A stretch of DNA of 34,813 nt from IMCC26077 sp964418325 (GCA_964418325.1 CAYQLC010000016.1:1-34813); one strand, 5' to 3'; positions 16,227 to 24,639 are shown, numbered from the stretch's first letter. Made by a program: numbers and translations. The notes: generated by a model from the letters alone, not told the origin.

Positions 16227-17033
16227 ATGAGTGCTCCTACACAAACTCTTGTGATGGGCATACTCAATGTCACTCCAGATTCTTTTGCTGATGGCGGCAA
16301 ACATTTCACATTAGATGATGCCCTTTCTTGTGCACACCAGATGGTCGAAGAAGGAGTAGACATCATCGATATCGGCGGTGAATCAACACGTCCAGGTGCG
16401 CAGCGGGTTTCTGAAGAGGAAGAAACGCGGCGGGTAATTCCAGTGCTAAAAGAGGTACTCAAATTAGGTGTGGCAGTGAGCGTTGATACCACCCGTGCAC
16501 CGCTTGCCGAGCAAGCCGTAGCCCTTGGTGTGCATTACATTAACGATGTCAGTGGTGGGCTAGCCGATCCCCGAATGGCATCTGTTATTAGTCAAAGTGG
16601 CGTGAAATATGTGGCAATGCATTGGCGGGCTCATTCAGCCGAGATGATGCAGCACGCTCAATATGATGACATCGTGACCGATGTAAAGAATGAGTTATCA
16701 ACCCGGATTGAGTTTCTCCAGTCAGTGGGTGTCGCTCGAGAACAAATAATTATCGATCCAGGGATAGGTTTTTCAAAAGAGCCAGCACAGAACTGGGAGT
16801 TACTTCGAGGACTTGATGAATTATCTGAACTTCAATTACCAATTCTCATTGGCGCTTCTCGAAAGAGATTCCTTGGAGAGCACCTCAAGCCAGAAGAGCG
16901 CGAGGATGCAAGCGTTGCCGTGACGACATTTTGTGCAGTGCAAGGAGTTTGGGCAGTTCGCACCCATTCAGTCAAACCACATAAAGATGCCATAGCTCAA
17001 GTGGCTAAATTGAGGGGTGCGCTCCATGGATAA
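16227..17033 (+). CDS. folP: Dihydropteroate synthase
   Basis: Joins p-aminobenzoate to hydroxymethyl-dihydropterin pyrophosphate; the sulfonamide target. 268 residues in a TIM barrel. Signature 1 MGILNVTPDSFADGG is at about 10-24 and signature 2 IIDIGGESTRPGA at about 45-57. Later come DVSGGL, MHWRAH, DPGIGFSKEPAQN and the pterin-binding GASRKRFLG. ATG 16227 lies one base after the folE stop, with AGGA about 7 nt upstream inside folE. The 3' end overlaps folB by 8 nt. Confidence 0.96.
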   Translation: MSAPTQTLVMGILNVTPDSFADGGKHFTLDDALSCAHQMVEEGVDIIDIGGESTRPGAQRVSEEEETRRVIPVLKEVLKLGVAVSVDTTRAPLAEQAVALGVHYINDVSGGLADPRMASVISQSGVKYVAMHWRAHSAEMMQHAQYDDIVTDVKNELSTRIEFLQSVGVAREQIIIDPGIGFSKEPAQNWELLRGLDELSELQLPILIGASRKRFLGEHLKPEEREDASVAVTTFCAVQGVWAVRTHSVKPHKDAIAQVAKLRGALHG

Positions 17034-17385
17034 AATCCTTGTATCAGGAATCCGTGCAACTGGTTTTCATGGCGTCTTGCCGGAGGAACGCAAGGTCGGC
17101 CAGAGTTTCGTAGTCGATTGCGAACTCCATCTAAATCTCACTTCAGCAATCAAGAATGATGATCTGACTAAGACAGTTAATTACGCAGAAGTGGCACTTC
17201 TGGTAAGAGAGATAATTGAGGGTGATCCGGTAAACCTGATTGAGACTCTTGCGGGAAAAATCGGCGAATTGCTACTTCAGCGTTATCGAAAGATTCAAAA
17301 AGTGGTTGTCACGGTCCACAAACCTGAAGCGCCGATACCAGTGGAATTCCTCGACGTTGCGGTAGTGGTTGAGCGAAAGCGATGA
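17026..17385 (+). CDS. folB: Dihydroneopterin aldolase
   Basis: Cleaves dihydroneopterin to hydroxymethyl-dihydropterin and glycolaldehyde. 119 residues from ATG 17026, chosen because GAGGGG (17012-17017) is 8 nt upstream; GTG 17017 overlaps that site. Family blocks are visible: ATGFHGVLPEERKVGQSFVVD near the N-terminus, TVNYAEVALLVREIIE, and LIETLAGKIGELLL with the conserved Glu-Thr-Leu. The C-terminal VVVTVHKPEAPIPVEF carries the active-site Lys. It overlaps folP by 8 nt and folK by 4 nt, so translational coupling is likely. Confidence 0.95.
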   Translation: MDKILVSGIRATGFHGVLPEERKVGQSFVVDCELHLNLTSAIKNDDLTKTVNYAEVALLVREIIEGDPVNLIETLAGKIGELLLQRYRKIQKVVVTVHKPEAPIPVEFLDVAVVVERKR

Positions 17386-17831
17386 GAGCTGTTATCTCAT
17401 TAGGTGCAAACCTGGGTGATCGTGAGTGGACATTGATGTCAGCGGCTGAGGCGCTCAATGAAGTTGGGGAAGTGGTCGCATTCTCAAGTTTCCTTGAGAA
17501 TCGAGCTGTCGGTGGACCACCACAGCCTGACTATCTCAATGCAATCTTGATTCTTGAGACCCAATTGGAGCCTGCCGAGTTGTTGCGAGTCTGTCAGGCG
17601 ATCGAAAAAATCTTTGGTAGAACTCGAGAGGAACATTGGGGCCCAAGAACTCTCGATCTTGATCTGATTACGTGCGATGGCATAATCCTCGAGAGCGAAA
17701 CTTTGACCTTGCCACATCCACGCGCTAGCGAACGCCACTTTGTTCTAGCACCTTGGTTAGAGATTGATAATGAGGCGGTCCTACCCGGTAAGGGAGCAGT
17801 AGCTCAACTTTTGGCGAACTTGGCGCGGTAG
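17382..17831 (+). CDS. folK: 2-amino-4-hydroxy-6-hydroxymethyldihydropteridine pyrophosphokinase
   Basis: Transfers pyrophosphate from ATP to hydroxymethyl-dihydropterin, giving the FolP substrate. 149 residues. It begins AVISLGANLGDRE, with the ATP- and pterin-binding core FGRTREEHWGPRTLDLDLI containing the magnesium-binding Asp pair (DLDL), followed by LTLPHPRASERHFVLAPW. It starts within the folB stop (ATGA overlap at 17382-17385). It closes the folate gene run; a promoter-like hexamer and a palindrome sit across its stop, so panC may have a separate transcript. Confidence 0.95.
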   Translation: MRAVISLGANLGDREWTLMSAAEALNEVGEVVAFSSFLENRAVGGPPQPDYLNAILILETQLEPAELLRVCQAIEKIFGRTREEHWGPRTLDLDLITCDGIILESETLTLPHPRASERHFVLAPWLEIDNEAVLPGKGAVAQLLANLAR

Positions 17832-17838
17832 CGCTACC
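17827..17838. repeat. Perfect 12-bp palindrome across the folK stop codon
   Basis: GGTAGCGCTACC equals its own reverse complement and contains the folK TAG. It abuts the proposed panC -10 (17835-17840), so it could be an operator, or simply chance. Confidence 0.45.
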
Positions 17839-17840
17839 CT
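17835..17840 (+). promoter_or_regulatory. Putative -10 element upstream of panC
   Basis: TACCCT, the same hexamer as before lysS and bS22. The expected start is near 17847, giving a leader of about 32 nt with TGGAG (17867-17871) 7 nt before the panC ATG. Confidence 0.35.
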
Positions 17841-17878
17841 TTAAGCGCCTGGTACCCCAAGCGGACTGGAGCTAGAAA

Positions 17879-18706
17879 ATGAAGCATCTAACGGAGTTTG
17901 TTGAGCCTATTGACGCGCTCGCATTTGTCCCAACAATGGGTGCACTTCATGATGGACATCTTGCATTAATTAGAAAAGCTCATGCCTACGGCAAGAAAGT
18001 CCTCGTGAGTGTGTACATCAATCCTACGCAATTTGAATCTGCTGATGATTTAGCTAAATATCCCAAGACGCTTGCACACGATCTTGAATTAGCAGAGAGC
18101 GCCGGCGCAGATTATCTCTGGACGCCATCAGTTCAAGAAATCTATCCAGAAGGTTTGGCAAGTGTAGAACTTATCCCGGCCGGTCCATTGGGAGATCTTT
18201 ATGAGGGGGCAGCTCGTCCACAACATTTTTCTGGTGTCCTCACGGTTATAAATCGTCTTTTCGCGATAACAAATCCGAAGTACGCAATCTTTGGTGAGAA
18301 GGATTTCCAACAATTATTTCTGATTCGCCAATTTGCTCGTGATAAGTTTCCAAATACCCAAATCATCTCTGGTGAAACTATTCGAGATAAGAATGGCATC
18401 GCGCTCTCATCTCGTAATGCACGCTTGAGCTCTGAAGAACTAGAGGTTGCAAGAGTCTTACCGCGAGCACGAGTACGCGTACAAGCAGAAAATGTCTCCT
18501 CGGTGCCTGCATTACAAGGACTTTTATATGAGGAGCTGACCAGAGAAAAAGGTTTCATCCTCGATTATGCCGAGGTGGTCGACCCCGCTACTTTGCTCCC
18601 AGTTTCTGAGGATTTTCAAGGGCCAGTTCAAGTCTTAGTCGCGGGATGGATAGGATCGATCCGACTGATTGATAACTTCGCTTTCACAGTTAAGGGGCAG
18701 ATATGA
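17879..18706 (+). CDS. panC: Pantothenate synthetase (pantoate-beta-alanine ligase)
   Basis: ATP-dependent ligation of pantoate and beta-alanine to pantothenate, the CoA precursor. 275 residues. It has the nucleotidyltransferase HIGH-like motif FVPTMGALHDGHLALIRKA near 17-35, VSVYINPTQF, the pantoate loop RPQHFSGVLTVINRLF, FGEKDFQQL, and the KMSKS-like ALSSRNARLS. The N-terminus is a few residues shorter than usual before PTMGALH. TGGAG lies 7 nt before ATG 17879. The stop overlaps the nadB ATG (ATGA at 18703-18706), so panC, nadB, nadC and coaX form one coupled CoA/NAD run. Confidence 0.95.
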   Translation: MKHLTEFVEPIDALAFVPTMGALHDGHLALIRKAHAYGKKVLVSVYINPTQFESADDLAKYPKTLAHDLELAESAGADYLWTPSVQEIYPEGLASVELIPAGPLGDLYEGAARPQHFSGVLTVINRLFAITNPKYAIFGEKDFQQLFLIRQFARDKFPNTQIISGETIRDKNGIALSSRNARLSSEELEVARVLPRARVRVQAENVSSVPALQGLLYEELTREKGFILDYAEVVDPATLLPVSEDFQGPVQVLVAGWIGSIRLIDNFAFTVKGQI

Positions 18707-20322
18707 AGTTACTAGCGCCGCCCCCAGGTTGGACGATTACCTCTGACGTCATCATCGTTGGCTCAGGTATTGCTGGCTTAACTACTGCGCTACAGATTCG
18801 CGCGTACGGGTACTCAGTCCTCTTAGTGACTAAAGCTCGAGTTGATGAAGGATCAACAAAGTGGGCACAAGGCGGTATTGCTGCGGCGTTAGGCCCAGGA
18901 GATTCACCGGCTGCACATGAGGCAGATACGTTGAAGGCAGGCGCTGGACTCTGCGATAAGAAAGCAGTACATGCGCTAGTAACAGAAGGACCCGAAGCGG
19001 TTGCGCGCCTTATTGCCCGCGGCGCAGTCTTTGATCGGGCTGCTTCAGGTGAAATCGCGCTCACGCGCGAAGGTGGCCATCTAAAGAATCGCATCCTGCA
19101 TGCCGGTGGTGATGCAACTGGCGCAGAGATCTCCCGCGCTCTTCTTGCTGCGGTTACTGAAGATCCTGGTATCGAGGTAATCGAACATGCGCTTGTTCTT
19201 GATGCATTGAAGAGTAAATCTGGGCGAGTATGTGGCGTCACGCTCCATGTCATTGGTGAGGGCTCACGCGATGGTGTGGGTAGAGCGCTTGCCAAGGCTG
19301 TCATTCTTGGAACAGGTGGACTTGGTCAGGTATTCGCTCAAACAACAAATCCCTCGGTCTCTACCGGAGATGGTGTTGCTTTAGCGCTACGTGCTGGCGC
19401 CGATATTGCTGATGTGGAATTTATCCAATTTCACCCGACCGTTTTGTATTTGGGCGCGAAAAGTTCAGGGCAACAACCATTGATTAGCGAAGCAGTTCGA
19501 GGCGAGGGCGCTATTTTGCTTAACGCTGCAGGTGAACAATTTATGAAGGGGATTCATCCTTTAGCAGATCTAGCACCTCGTGATGTTGTGGCCAAGGCAA
19601 TCATGAGTCAAATGTTAATTACTGGTGCAGATCATGTTTGGCTTGACGTGAGCAACGTGCCTAATTTCTCGGAACGTTTTCCGAATATCTATCAATCTTG
19701 TATTGCACATGGAATTAATCCCAACACTGATCGAATACCGGTGGCTCCGGCTGCACACTATGCATCGGGTGGCGTGCGCGTGGATCTGGCTGGACGTTCT
19801 TCGGTGCCGGGGCTCTATGCATGTGGTGAAACTGCATGCACCGGCGTTCATGGCGCAAATCGCCTTGCATCTAACTCGCTTCTTGAAGGTCTGGTCTTTG
19901 CGGCTCGGATTGCTGATGATATTCATCGCACCCTTCGCCAATTGCAACGTGAAGAACCAGTAGTGACGCCAGAACCCGAACTTCTTATTGATCCGCAAAT
20001 GCGTGCAGAAATCTCGCAAACAATGAGCATAGGTGCTGGTGTAATTCGCACCAAAAAATCGTTATCTCAAACTTCACTCGCGCTACAGCAGATTCGCAAT
20101 CAAAGAAGTAACAATCCATGTGTTGAAGCTTGGGAGGCGACCAATCTCTATACCTTGGCTGAGGTGATTGTCGCATCGGCGTTGATTCGAGAAGAGACAC
20201 GAGGTTCACACTGGCGCGAGGATTTTCCTGGTGAATCTCTATCATGGATCAAGCGGATTATCGAGAGCATGGATAGCGATGGCAAACTCGCTCAGCGATT
20301 TGAGGAGGTTGATCATGATTGA
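18703..20322 (+). CDS. nadB: L-aspartate oxidase
   Basis: FAD enzyme oxidising L-aspartate to iminoaspartate, first step of bacterial NAD synthesis. 539 residues. The dinucleotide-binding VIIVGSGIAGLTTALQ is at about 16-31. Then come GSTKWAQGGIAAALGPGDSP, the active-site TREGGHLKNRILHAGGDATG, DVEFIQFHPTVLY, YASGGVRVDLAGRSSVPGLYACGETACTGVHGANRLASNSLLEG-type FAD contacts (broken here into blocks), and a C-terminal helical domain. It overlaps panC by 4 nt and nadC by 8 nt. NadA, which uses its product, is not in this window. Confidence 0.95.
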   Translation: MKLLAPPPGWTITSDVIIVGSGIAGLTTALQIRAYGYSVLLVTKARVDEGSTKWAQGGIAAALGPGDSPAAHEADTLKAGAGLCDKKAVHALVTEGPEAVARLIARGAVFDRAASGEIALTREGGHLKNRILHAGGDATGAEISRALLAAVTEDPGIEVIEHALVLDALKSKSGRVCGVTLHVIGEGSRDGVGRALAKAVILGTGGLGQVFAQTTNPSVSTGDGVALALRAGADIADVEFIQFHPTVLYLGAKSSGQQPLISEAVRGEGAILLNAAGEQFMKGIHPLADLAPRDVVAKAIMSQMLITGADHVWLDVSNVPNFSERFPNIYQSCIAHGINPNTDRIPVAPAAHYASGGVRVDLAGRSSVPGLYACGETACTGVHGANRLASNSLLEGLVFAARIADDIHRTLRQLQREEPVVTPEPELLIDPQMRAEISQTMSIGAGVIRTKKSLSQTSLALQQIRNQRSNNPCVEAWEATNLYTLAEVIVASALIREETRGSHWREDFPGESLSWIKRIIESMDSDGKLAQRFEEVDHD

Positions 20323-21160
20323 TCGCGCACTGTTAATTGAACGAATAGATCGAGCGATTTCCGAGGATTTTGTAGGCAACCTAGATGTGACGACTGCGCC
20401 AACAATTCCCGCAACGCAAAGCTGCATTGGCGAGTTTCGCACCCGAAAGGCGGGAGTGGTTTCAGGAATCGATGTGGCGATTGTTGTATTGGATCGAGTT
20501 TGCAAAGGGGGTTATGAAATTCTCTCCCGACTTTCAGACGGCAATATTGTAGGTAAGGATGTCACGGTATTAAAAGTCTCTGCTTTGACTCGTGAATTAC
20601 TGGTCGCTGAACGAACAGCGCTCAATTTCCTCTCACGTCTATCGGGAATCTCCACCGCTACCAATCACTGGGTTGCAGCGATTGCAGGCACCAAGGCAAA
20701 GATTAGAGATACTCGTAAAACCACTCCAGGTTGGCGTGATTTGGAGAAATACGCGGTACTAAAAGGTGGCGGTGTAAATCATCGCCTTAATTTGGCCGAG
20801 AGCGCCTTGATAAAAGATAACCACATCGCGGCAGTGGGCGGGATAACCGCTGCAGTAAACGCCATCAAGGGGCAATACCCAGACATACTCATTGAAGTAG
20901 AGATTGATCACTTGGATCAACTAGAAGAGGCGATAAATGCGGGCGCTGAAGAAGTGTTATTGGACAATATGAATCCAGAGGAATGTGCTCAAGCAGTGGC
21001 AGTCAATAAAGGACGGGTGTTACTTGAAGCATCTGGCGGTATCACACTAGAAACAGTTCGCGAATACGCTGAAGCCGGCGTGGATTTCATTGCTGTTGGA
21101 GCTATTACGCATTCAGCGCCAATTCTCGATATCGGATTAGATATAAGTGAGGTCAACTAA
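20315..21160 (+). CDS. nadC: Nicotinate-nucleotide pyrophosphorylase (quinolinate phosphoribosyltransferase)
   Basis: Converts quinolinate and PRPP to nicotinate mononucleotide. 281 residues from ATG 20315, chosen because TGAGGAGG (20301-20308) is 6 nt upstream; the frame is open further upstream to 20231, but that lies inside nadB. Landmarks are the N-terminal AISEDFVGNLDVTT, AERTALNFLSRLSGIST, RDTRKTTPGWRDLEKYAV, LKGGGVNHRLNLAESALIKDNH, and EVLLDNMNPEECAQAV. The active-site Arg/Lys/His set is in these blocks. It overlaps nadB by 8 nt and coaX by 1 nt. Confidence 0.95.
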   Translation: MIDRALLIERIDRAISEDFVGNLDVTTAPTIPATQSCIGEFRTRKAGVVSGIDVAIVVLDRVCKGGYEILSRLSDGNIVGKDVTVLKVSALTRELLVAERTALNFLSRLSGISTATNHWVAAIAGTKAKIRDTRKTTPGWRDLEKYAVLKGGGVNHRLNLAESALIKDNHIAAVGGITAAVNAIKGQYPDILIEVEIDHLDQLEEAINAGAEEVLLDNMNPEECAQAVAVNKGRVLLEASGGITLETVREYAEAGVDFIAVGAITHSAPILDIGLDISEVN

Positions 21161-21930
21161 TGTTGCTGACAATTGATGTAGGAAATACAAATACTGTCCT
21201 TGGTATATTTGATGGCGAAGAGATTCTTCAGTCGTGGCGCGTAAAAACTGATACTCGAGATACTGCTGACGAGCTCTGGATTAAATACCGATCTCTTGTG
21301 GAAGATTATGAGATTGATGGCATTTCACTCTGTTCGACCGTGCCTGCAGTCCTGCGGGAATTACGCACGATGCTCTCGCGCCACTATTCCAATATACCGT
21401 CAACAATTTTAGAGCCTGGCATCAAAACCGGAGTGCCACTCTTGGTCGATAATCCAAAGGAGATTGGCTCGGATCGAATCGCAAATACATTGGCTGCACA
21501 CACGCTATTTGGAGATGGTGGTGCAGTTATTGTGGTGGACTTTGGTACCTCAACTAATCTAGATGTGGTTTCTGTCAAAGGTGAATTTTTAGGCGGAGCG
21601 CTTGCACCGGGGATAGAAATCTCCGTTGATGCGCTTGCATCACGGGCTGCACAACTTCGTAAAGTGGAGTTAGTCAAACCGCGTACGCCAATTGGTAAGA
21701 ACACCGTTGAAGCGCTGCAGTCGGGAACAATTTATGGTTTTGCTGGGCAAGTTGATGGATTAGTCCGGCGTATCAGCGACGAACTCGCAGAGAGTAGTAA
21801 TGGAAAAATCACTGTCGTTGCCACGGGAGGACTTGCCAGCCTTGTCATAAGTGAGTGTGAAACCATTGACTTCCATGAGCCAGATCTCACCCTGATTGGA
21901 TTGCGACTTGTCCACGAGCGGAACCATTAA
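21160..21930 (+). CDS. coaX: Type III pantothenate kinase
   Basis: Phosphorylates pantothenate, the first committed step to CoA, acting on the product of panC three genes upstream. 256 residues of the ASKHA fold: phosphate-1 loop TIDVGNTNTVLGIFDG (about 4-19), VVDFGTSTNLDVV, GGALAPGIEISVDALASRAAQL and VVATGGLASLV near the end. It starts at ATG 21160, sharing one base with the nadC stop (TAATG). It is the last gene of the coupled panC-nadB-nadC-coaX run; lysS then appears to have its own promoter. Confidence 0.95.
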   Translation: MLLTIDVGNTNTVLGIFDGEEILQSWRVKTDTRDTADELWIKYRSLVEDYEIDGISLCSTVPAVLRELRTMLSRHYSNIPSTILEPGIKTGVPLLVDNPKEIGSDRIANTLAAHTLFGDGGAVIVVDFGTSTNLDVVSVKGEFLGGALAPGIEISVDALASRAAQLRKVELVKPRTPIGKNTVEALQSGTIYGFAGQVDGLVRRISDELAESSNGKITVVATGGLASLVISECETIDFHEPDLTLIGLRLVHERNH

Positions 21931-21935
21931 GCCGG

Positions 21936-21941
21936 TACCCT
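21936..21941 (+). promoter_or_regulatory. Putative -10 element for leaderless lysS mRNA
   Basis: TACCCT, 6 nt, then ATG 21948. There is no Shine-Dalgarno between the coaX stop and the ATG. Confidence 0.5.
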
Positions 21942-21947
21942 CTACTC

Positions 21948-23456
21948 ATGACGAATTCAGGGGTACCTGGCGCTCCAGAGGTCGATGATCTCCCCGAGCA
22001 GATGCAGGTTCGCCGTCAAAAACGCGATGCTTTATTAGATAGTGGTATCGAGCCCTACCCGGTAGTTGTTCCGCGGACCAATTCGCTCAAGATGATTCGA
22101 GAGAAATTCGGCCATCTTGAAATCGACGTGAAAAGTGGCGTAACAGAGAGCGTGACCGGTCGCGTGATTTTCAAACGCGATACCGGAAAACTGGCATTTG
22201 CAACCTTGCGTGAAGGTGATGGCACCGAACTGCAAGCGATGTTCTCTCTTGATCAAGTCGGCGCTGAAGTTCTTGAGCAATGGAAGTCATTTGTTGATCT
22301 CGGTGATCTTGTGAGCGTTACAGGTGAAATCATTACCTCAAAGCGTGGTGAACTTTCAGTTCTAGCCACTAGTTGGCAGATGGCAGCTAAAGCACTTAGA
22401 CCCTTACCAGTTGAACATAAACCGCTCTCTGAAGAGACGCGAGTCAGGCAACGCTATGTCGATCTCATTGTGCGCCCTGATGCACGAACCATCGCTCGAT
22501 TGCGACCAGCAGTGATGACCTCACTTCGAAACTCCTTTGCTGCTCGTGAGTTCATCGAAGTAGAGACGCCGATGTTGCAAGTACTCCACGGTGGTGCAGC
22601 AGCTCGTCCATTCAAGACTCATATCAATGCCTATGACATGGAGCTCTTTCTTCGAATAGCACCGGAGTTGTATTTAAAACGTTGTCTAGTCGGTGGCATT
22701 GAACGCGTATTTGAAATCAATCGAAACTTTAGAAATGAAGGTGCAGACTCGAGTCACTCTCCAGAGTTCGCGATGATTGAGTCTTATCAAGCTTATGGTG
22801 ATTGGCGTGATGGCATGGAACTCACTCGCGGCTTAGTTCAGGAAGCTGCGCGTGCCATCGCAGGATCAACAACGGTGAAACATTTTGATGGTCGAGAGAG
22901 TGACCTTGGTGGGACATGGGACGAGGTTTCACTCTTTGGCTCGGTCTCGCAGGCCCTTGGTGAAGAGATCTCAGCGAGTACCCCATATGAAAAACTTCTC
23001 TCACTCGCCAAGAAAGTTGGCTTAGGTGTTGATCCGAAGTGGATTCATGGCAAATTAGTGGAGGAGCTCTTTGAGCACCTCGTCATCAAGACCTTCACTA
23101 AGCCGACATTTGTCATGGGTTATCCCGTAGATACTTCGCCACTGGTCCGCAGCCACCGAGAGATTCCTGGTGTTGTGGAGAAATGGGATCTCTATGTCGA
23201 TGGTTTTGAATTAGCCACCGGTTATTCGGAGTTGGTAGATCCAGTGGTGCAACGGGAGCGCTTAGTTGCCCAAGCACAGCTTGGCGCTAAAGGAGATTTA
23301 GAAGCAATGGTCCTTGATGAGGATTTCTTGCGCGCTCTCGAGGTGGGCATGCCGCCAACTGCAGGTATGGGTATGGGCGCCGATCGACTTCTCATGGCCC
23401 TGACCGGTCTTGGCATTCGCGAGACGATTCTCTTCCCACTTGTAAAGCCAGAGTGA
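21948..23456 (+). CDS. lysS: Lysyl-tRNA synthetase, class II
   Basis: Charges tRNA-Lys. 502 residues. An N-terminal OB-fold anticodon-binding domain (about 60-165; VTGRVIFKRDTGKLAFATLREGDG) is followed by the class II catalytic core. Motif 1 is around FIEVETPMLQ, motif 2 includes VFEINRNFRNEGADSSHSPEF, and motif 3 is MPPTAGMGMGADRLLMAL. The ...RNEGADSSHSPEF form is the variant I associate with actinobacteria. No ribosome-binding site is seen, and the -10-like hexamer 6 nt before ATG 21948 suggests a leaderless transcript. It is followed closely by argA. Confidence 0.95.
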   Translation: MTNSGVPGAPEVDDLPEQMQVRRQKRDALLDSGIEPYPVVVPRTNSLKMIREKFGHLEIDVKSGVTESVTGRVIFKRDTGKLAFATLREGDGTELQAMFSLDQVGAEVLEQWKSFVDLGDLVSVTGEIITSKRGELSVLATSWQMAAKALRPLPVEHKPLSEETRVRQRYVDLIVRPDARTIARLRPAVMTSLRNSFAAREFIEVETPMLQVLHGGAAARPFKTHINAYDMELFLRIAPELYLKRCLVGGIERVFEINRNFRNEGADSSHSPEFAMIESYQAYGDWRDGMELTRGLVQEAARAIAGSTTVKHFDGRESDLGGTWDEVSLFGSVSQALGEEISASTPYEKLLSLAKKVGLGVDPKWIHGKLVEELFEHLVIKTFTKPTFVMGYPVDTSPLVRSHREIPGVVEKWDLYVDGFELATGYSELVDPVVQRERLVAQAQLGAKGDLEAMVLDEDFLRALEVGMPPTAGMGMGADRLLMALTGLGIRETILFPLVKPE

Positions 23457-23462
23457 AAGCGC

Positions 23463-23960
23463 ATGAATCCGATAATTCGCCCGGCAAAAACCTCTGATAT
23501 CAAACGCATTCGAGAGATGATTGATGAATATGCGCTACAACGCAGATTGCTCTCAAAAGAGACAGTCACGCTCTATGAAGATGTTCAAGAATTCACAGTT
23601 GCTGAAATAAATGGTGAAGTTGTTGGTTGTGGTGCGCTACATATCCTCTGGGAAGACCTTGCAGAGGTACGCACAATGGCGGTGCAAGAGAACTTGCGCA
23701 AGCAAGGTATCGGCCACATGATTCTTGATCGAATTATCACTCGCGCAATCGAAATTGGAGTTAAACGCCTCTTCTGTCTCACCTTTGAAACTGACTTCTT
23801 TGCAAAACATGGTTTTGCTCCGATTGAGGGAACTCCTGTTGCACCAGATGTTTATCAAGAGTTGCTTCGTTCTTATGATGAGGGTATCGCTGAGTTTCTT
23901 GATCTTGAATCAGTGAAGCCAAACACTCTTGGTAATACTCGAATGTTGAAAGTTCTCTAA
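23463..23960 (+). CDS. argA: Amino-acid N-acetyltransferase (N-acetylglutamate synthase, short actinobacterial type)
   Basis: GNAT-fold enzyme of 165 residues that acetylates glutamate (or glutamine) from acetyl-CoA at the start of arginine synthesis. It matches from memory the M. tuberculosis Rv2747 type: RPAKTSDIKRIREMIDEYA, VTLYEDVQEFTVAE, VVGCGALHILWEDLAEVRTMAV, LTFETDFFAKHGF, IEGTPVAPDVYQELLRSYDEG and a C-terminal VKPNTLGNTRMLKVL. The acetyl-CoA loop is RKQGIG (79-84). It lacks the amino-acid-kinase domain of E. coli ArgA, as expected for this short type. It lies 6 nt after lysS, with only a weak GAAAG ribosome-binding site. Confidence 0.9.
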   Translation: MNPIIRPAKTSDIKRIREMIDEYALQRRLLSKETVTLYEDVQEFTVAEINGEVVGCGALHILWEDLAEVRTMAVQENLRKQGIGHMILDRIITRAIEIGVKRLFCLTFETDFFAKHGFAPIEGTPVAPDVYQELLRSYDEGIAEFLDLESVKPNTLGNTRMLKVL

Positions 23961-23966
23961 ACGCCA

Positions 23967-24530
23967 TTGATTAGCCAGATACTTTTTCTGCACGGTGGCA
24001 ATGAGTTCCATTCCGACTCAGCTGAATTTGATCAGTTCTTTGTGAGCAAGATTGCGGGTGCGCGAGTTGGAATCTTTCCCGGAGCGAGCGAGAGCAAACG
24101 TGATCAGATTGCCACAGTAGCTTTTGCTGCTGGCTACTTTGCACTCTATGGAATTGAATTGAACGAAGTCACACCTGCAGAGTTTGCAACGATTGATGCG
24201 CTCATTCTGCCTGGAGGCTCGCCCCATAAACTTCTTGATGAGCTCACACCTGCTCGCGCAGCACTTGTTGAGCTCTTTGAGCGTGGTGCGATTTACGGCG
24301 CTAGCGCTGGAGCGATGGTCCTTGGTCAGGGATTCTCTCTTGGTGGCCGCTGGCGCCCGGCGCTGGGGTTGGGGGAGTTTGAGGCGTTGGTCCACTTCAA
24401 CGGAGCCCTGCCGCTCGGGCGCGCAGCGCGCACGTATGGCCTGCCTGAGGGTGGCGGACTAGCAGTAGCGAAATCGGGGGAGATTCTCGCCAAATCTAGT
24501 GGTGTCCAGATCGGGCATAACCAGGGGTAA
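23967..24530 (+). CDS. Peptidase S51-like (dipeptidase E/cyanophycinase superfamily) protein
   Basis: A 187-residue protein with the class-I-glutaminase-like fold of the S51 family. It begins ILFLHGGNEFH, has VGIFPGASES and ALILPGGSPHKLLDEL, and carries the nucleophile elbow IYGASAGAMVLGQ (G-x-S-A-G-A) expected to hold the catalytic Ser. S51 enzymes cleave Asp-x dipeptides, cyanophycin or related isopeptides; the substrate here is unknown and no cyanophycin synthetase gene is in view. The start is TTG 23967, 6 nt after argA, without a clear ribosome-binding site; no better start is near. The last 200 nt are visibly richer in G+C than their surroundings. It is on the small side for the family (usually 200-230 residues or more). 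Confidence 0.75.
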   Translation: MISQILFLHGGNEFHSDSAEFDQFFVSKIAGARVGIFPGASESKRDQIATVAFAAGYFALYGIELNEVTPAEFATIDALILPGGSPHKLLDELTPARAALVELFERGAIYGASAGAMVLGQGFSLGGRWRPALGLGEFEALVHFNGALPLGRAARTYGLPEGGGLAVAKSGEILAKSSGVQIGHNQG

Positions 24531-24639
24531 TTTCGCGTTATACCTAGCCAAGAGCGTGATCAAAAAACCAAGATGAAGCCGGGAGCAGCCGGCAATAGGC
24601 TTGGGGTAGAGCACGCACCAGAGCAGTAGAGGGAGAACC
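24531..24639 (+). promoter_or_regulatory. clpC upstream region with putative -10, hairpin and strong ribosome-binding site
   Basis: This 109-nt gap holds GCCGG (24578-24582) paired with CCGGC (24589-24593) across 6 nt, a TANNNT hexamer TAGGCT (24596-24601), and AGAGGGAG shortly before ATG 24640. The expected start near 24608 would give a leader of about 32 nt. The inverted repeat abuts the -10 and could be an operator. I saw no clear HrcA (CIRCE), CtsR or ClgR site. Confidence 0.4.

Noticed and set aside
20231..20314. Upstream extension of nadC
   Set aside because: It lies inside nadB in another frame. ATG 20315 has an excellent ribosome-binding site and matches the family N-terminus.
18703..21160. 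Absence of nadA and panD from the panC-nadB-nadC-coaX run
   Set aside because: These genes are, as I recall, often located elsewhere in actinobacteria, so absence here says little.
24573..24629. 18-codon open frame (MKPGAAG...) before clpC
   Set aside because: It has no ribosome-binding site and overlaps the promoter hairpin, -10 and clpC leader; more likely non-coding.
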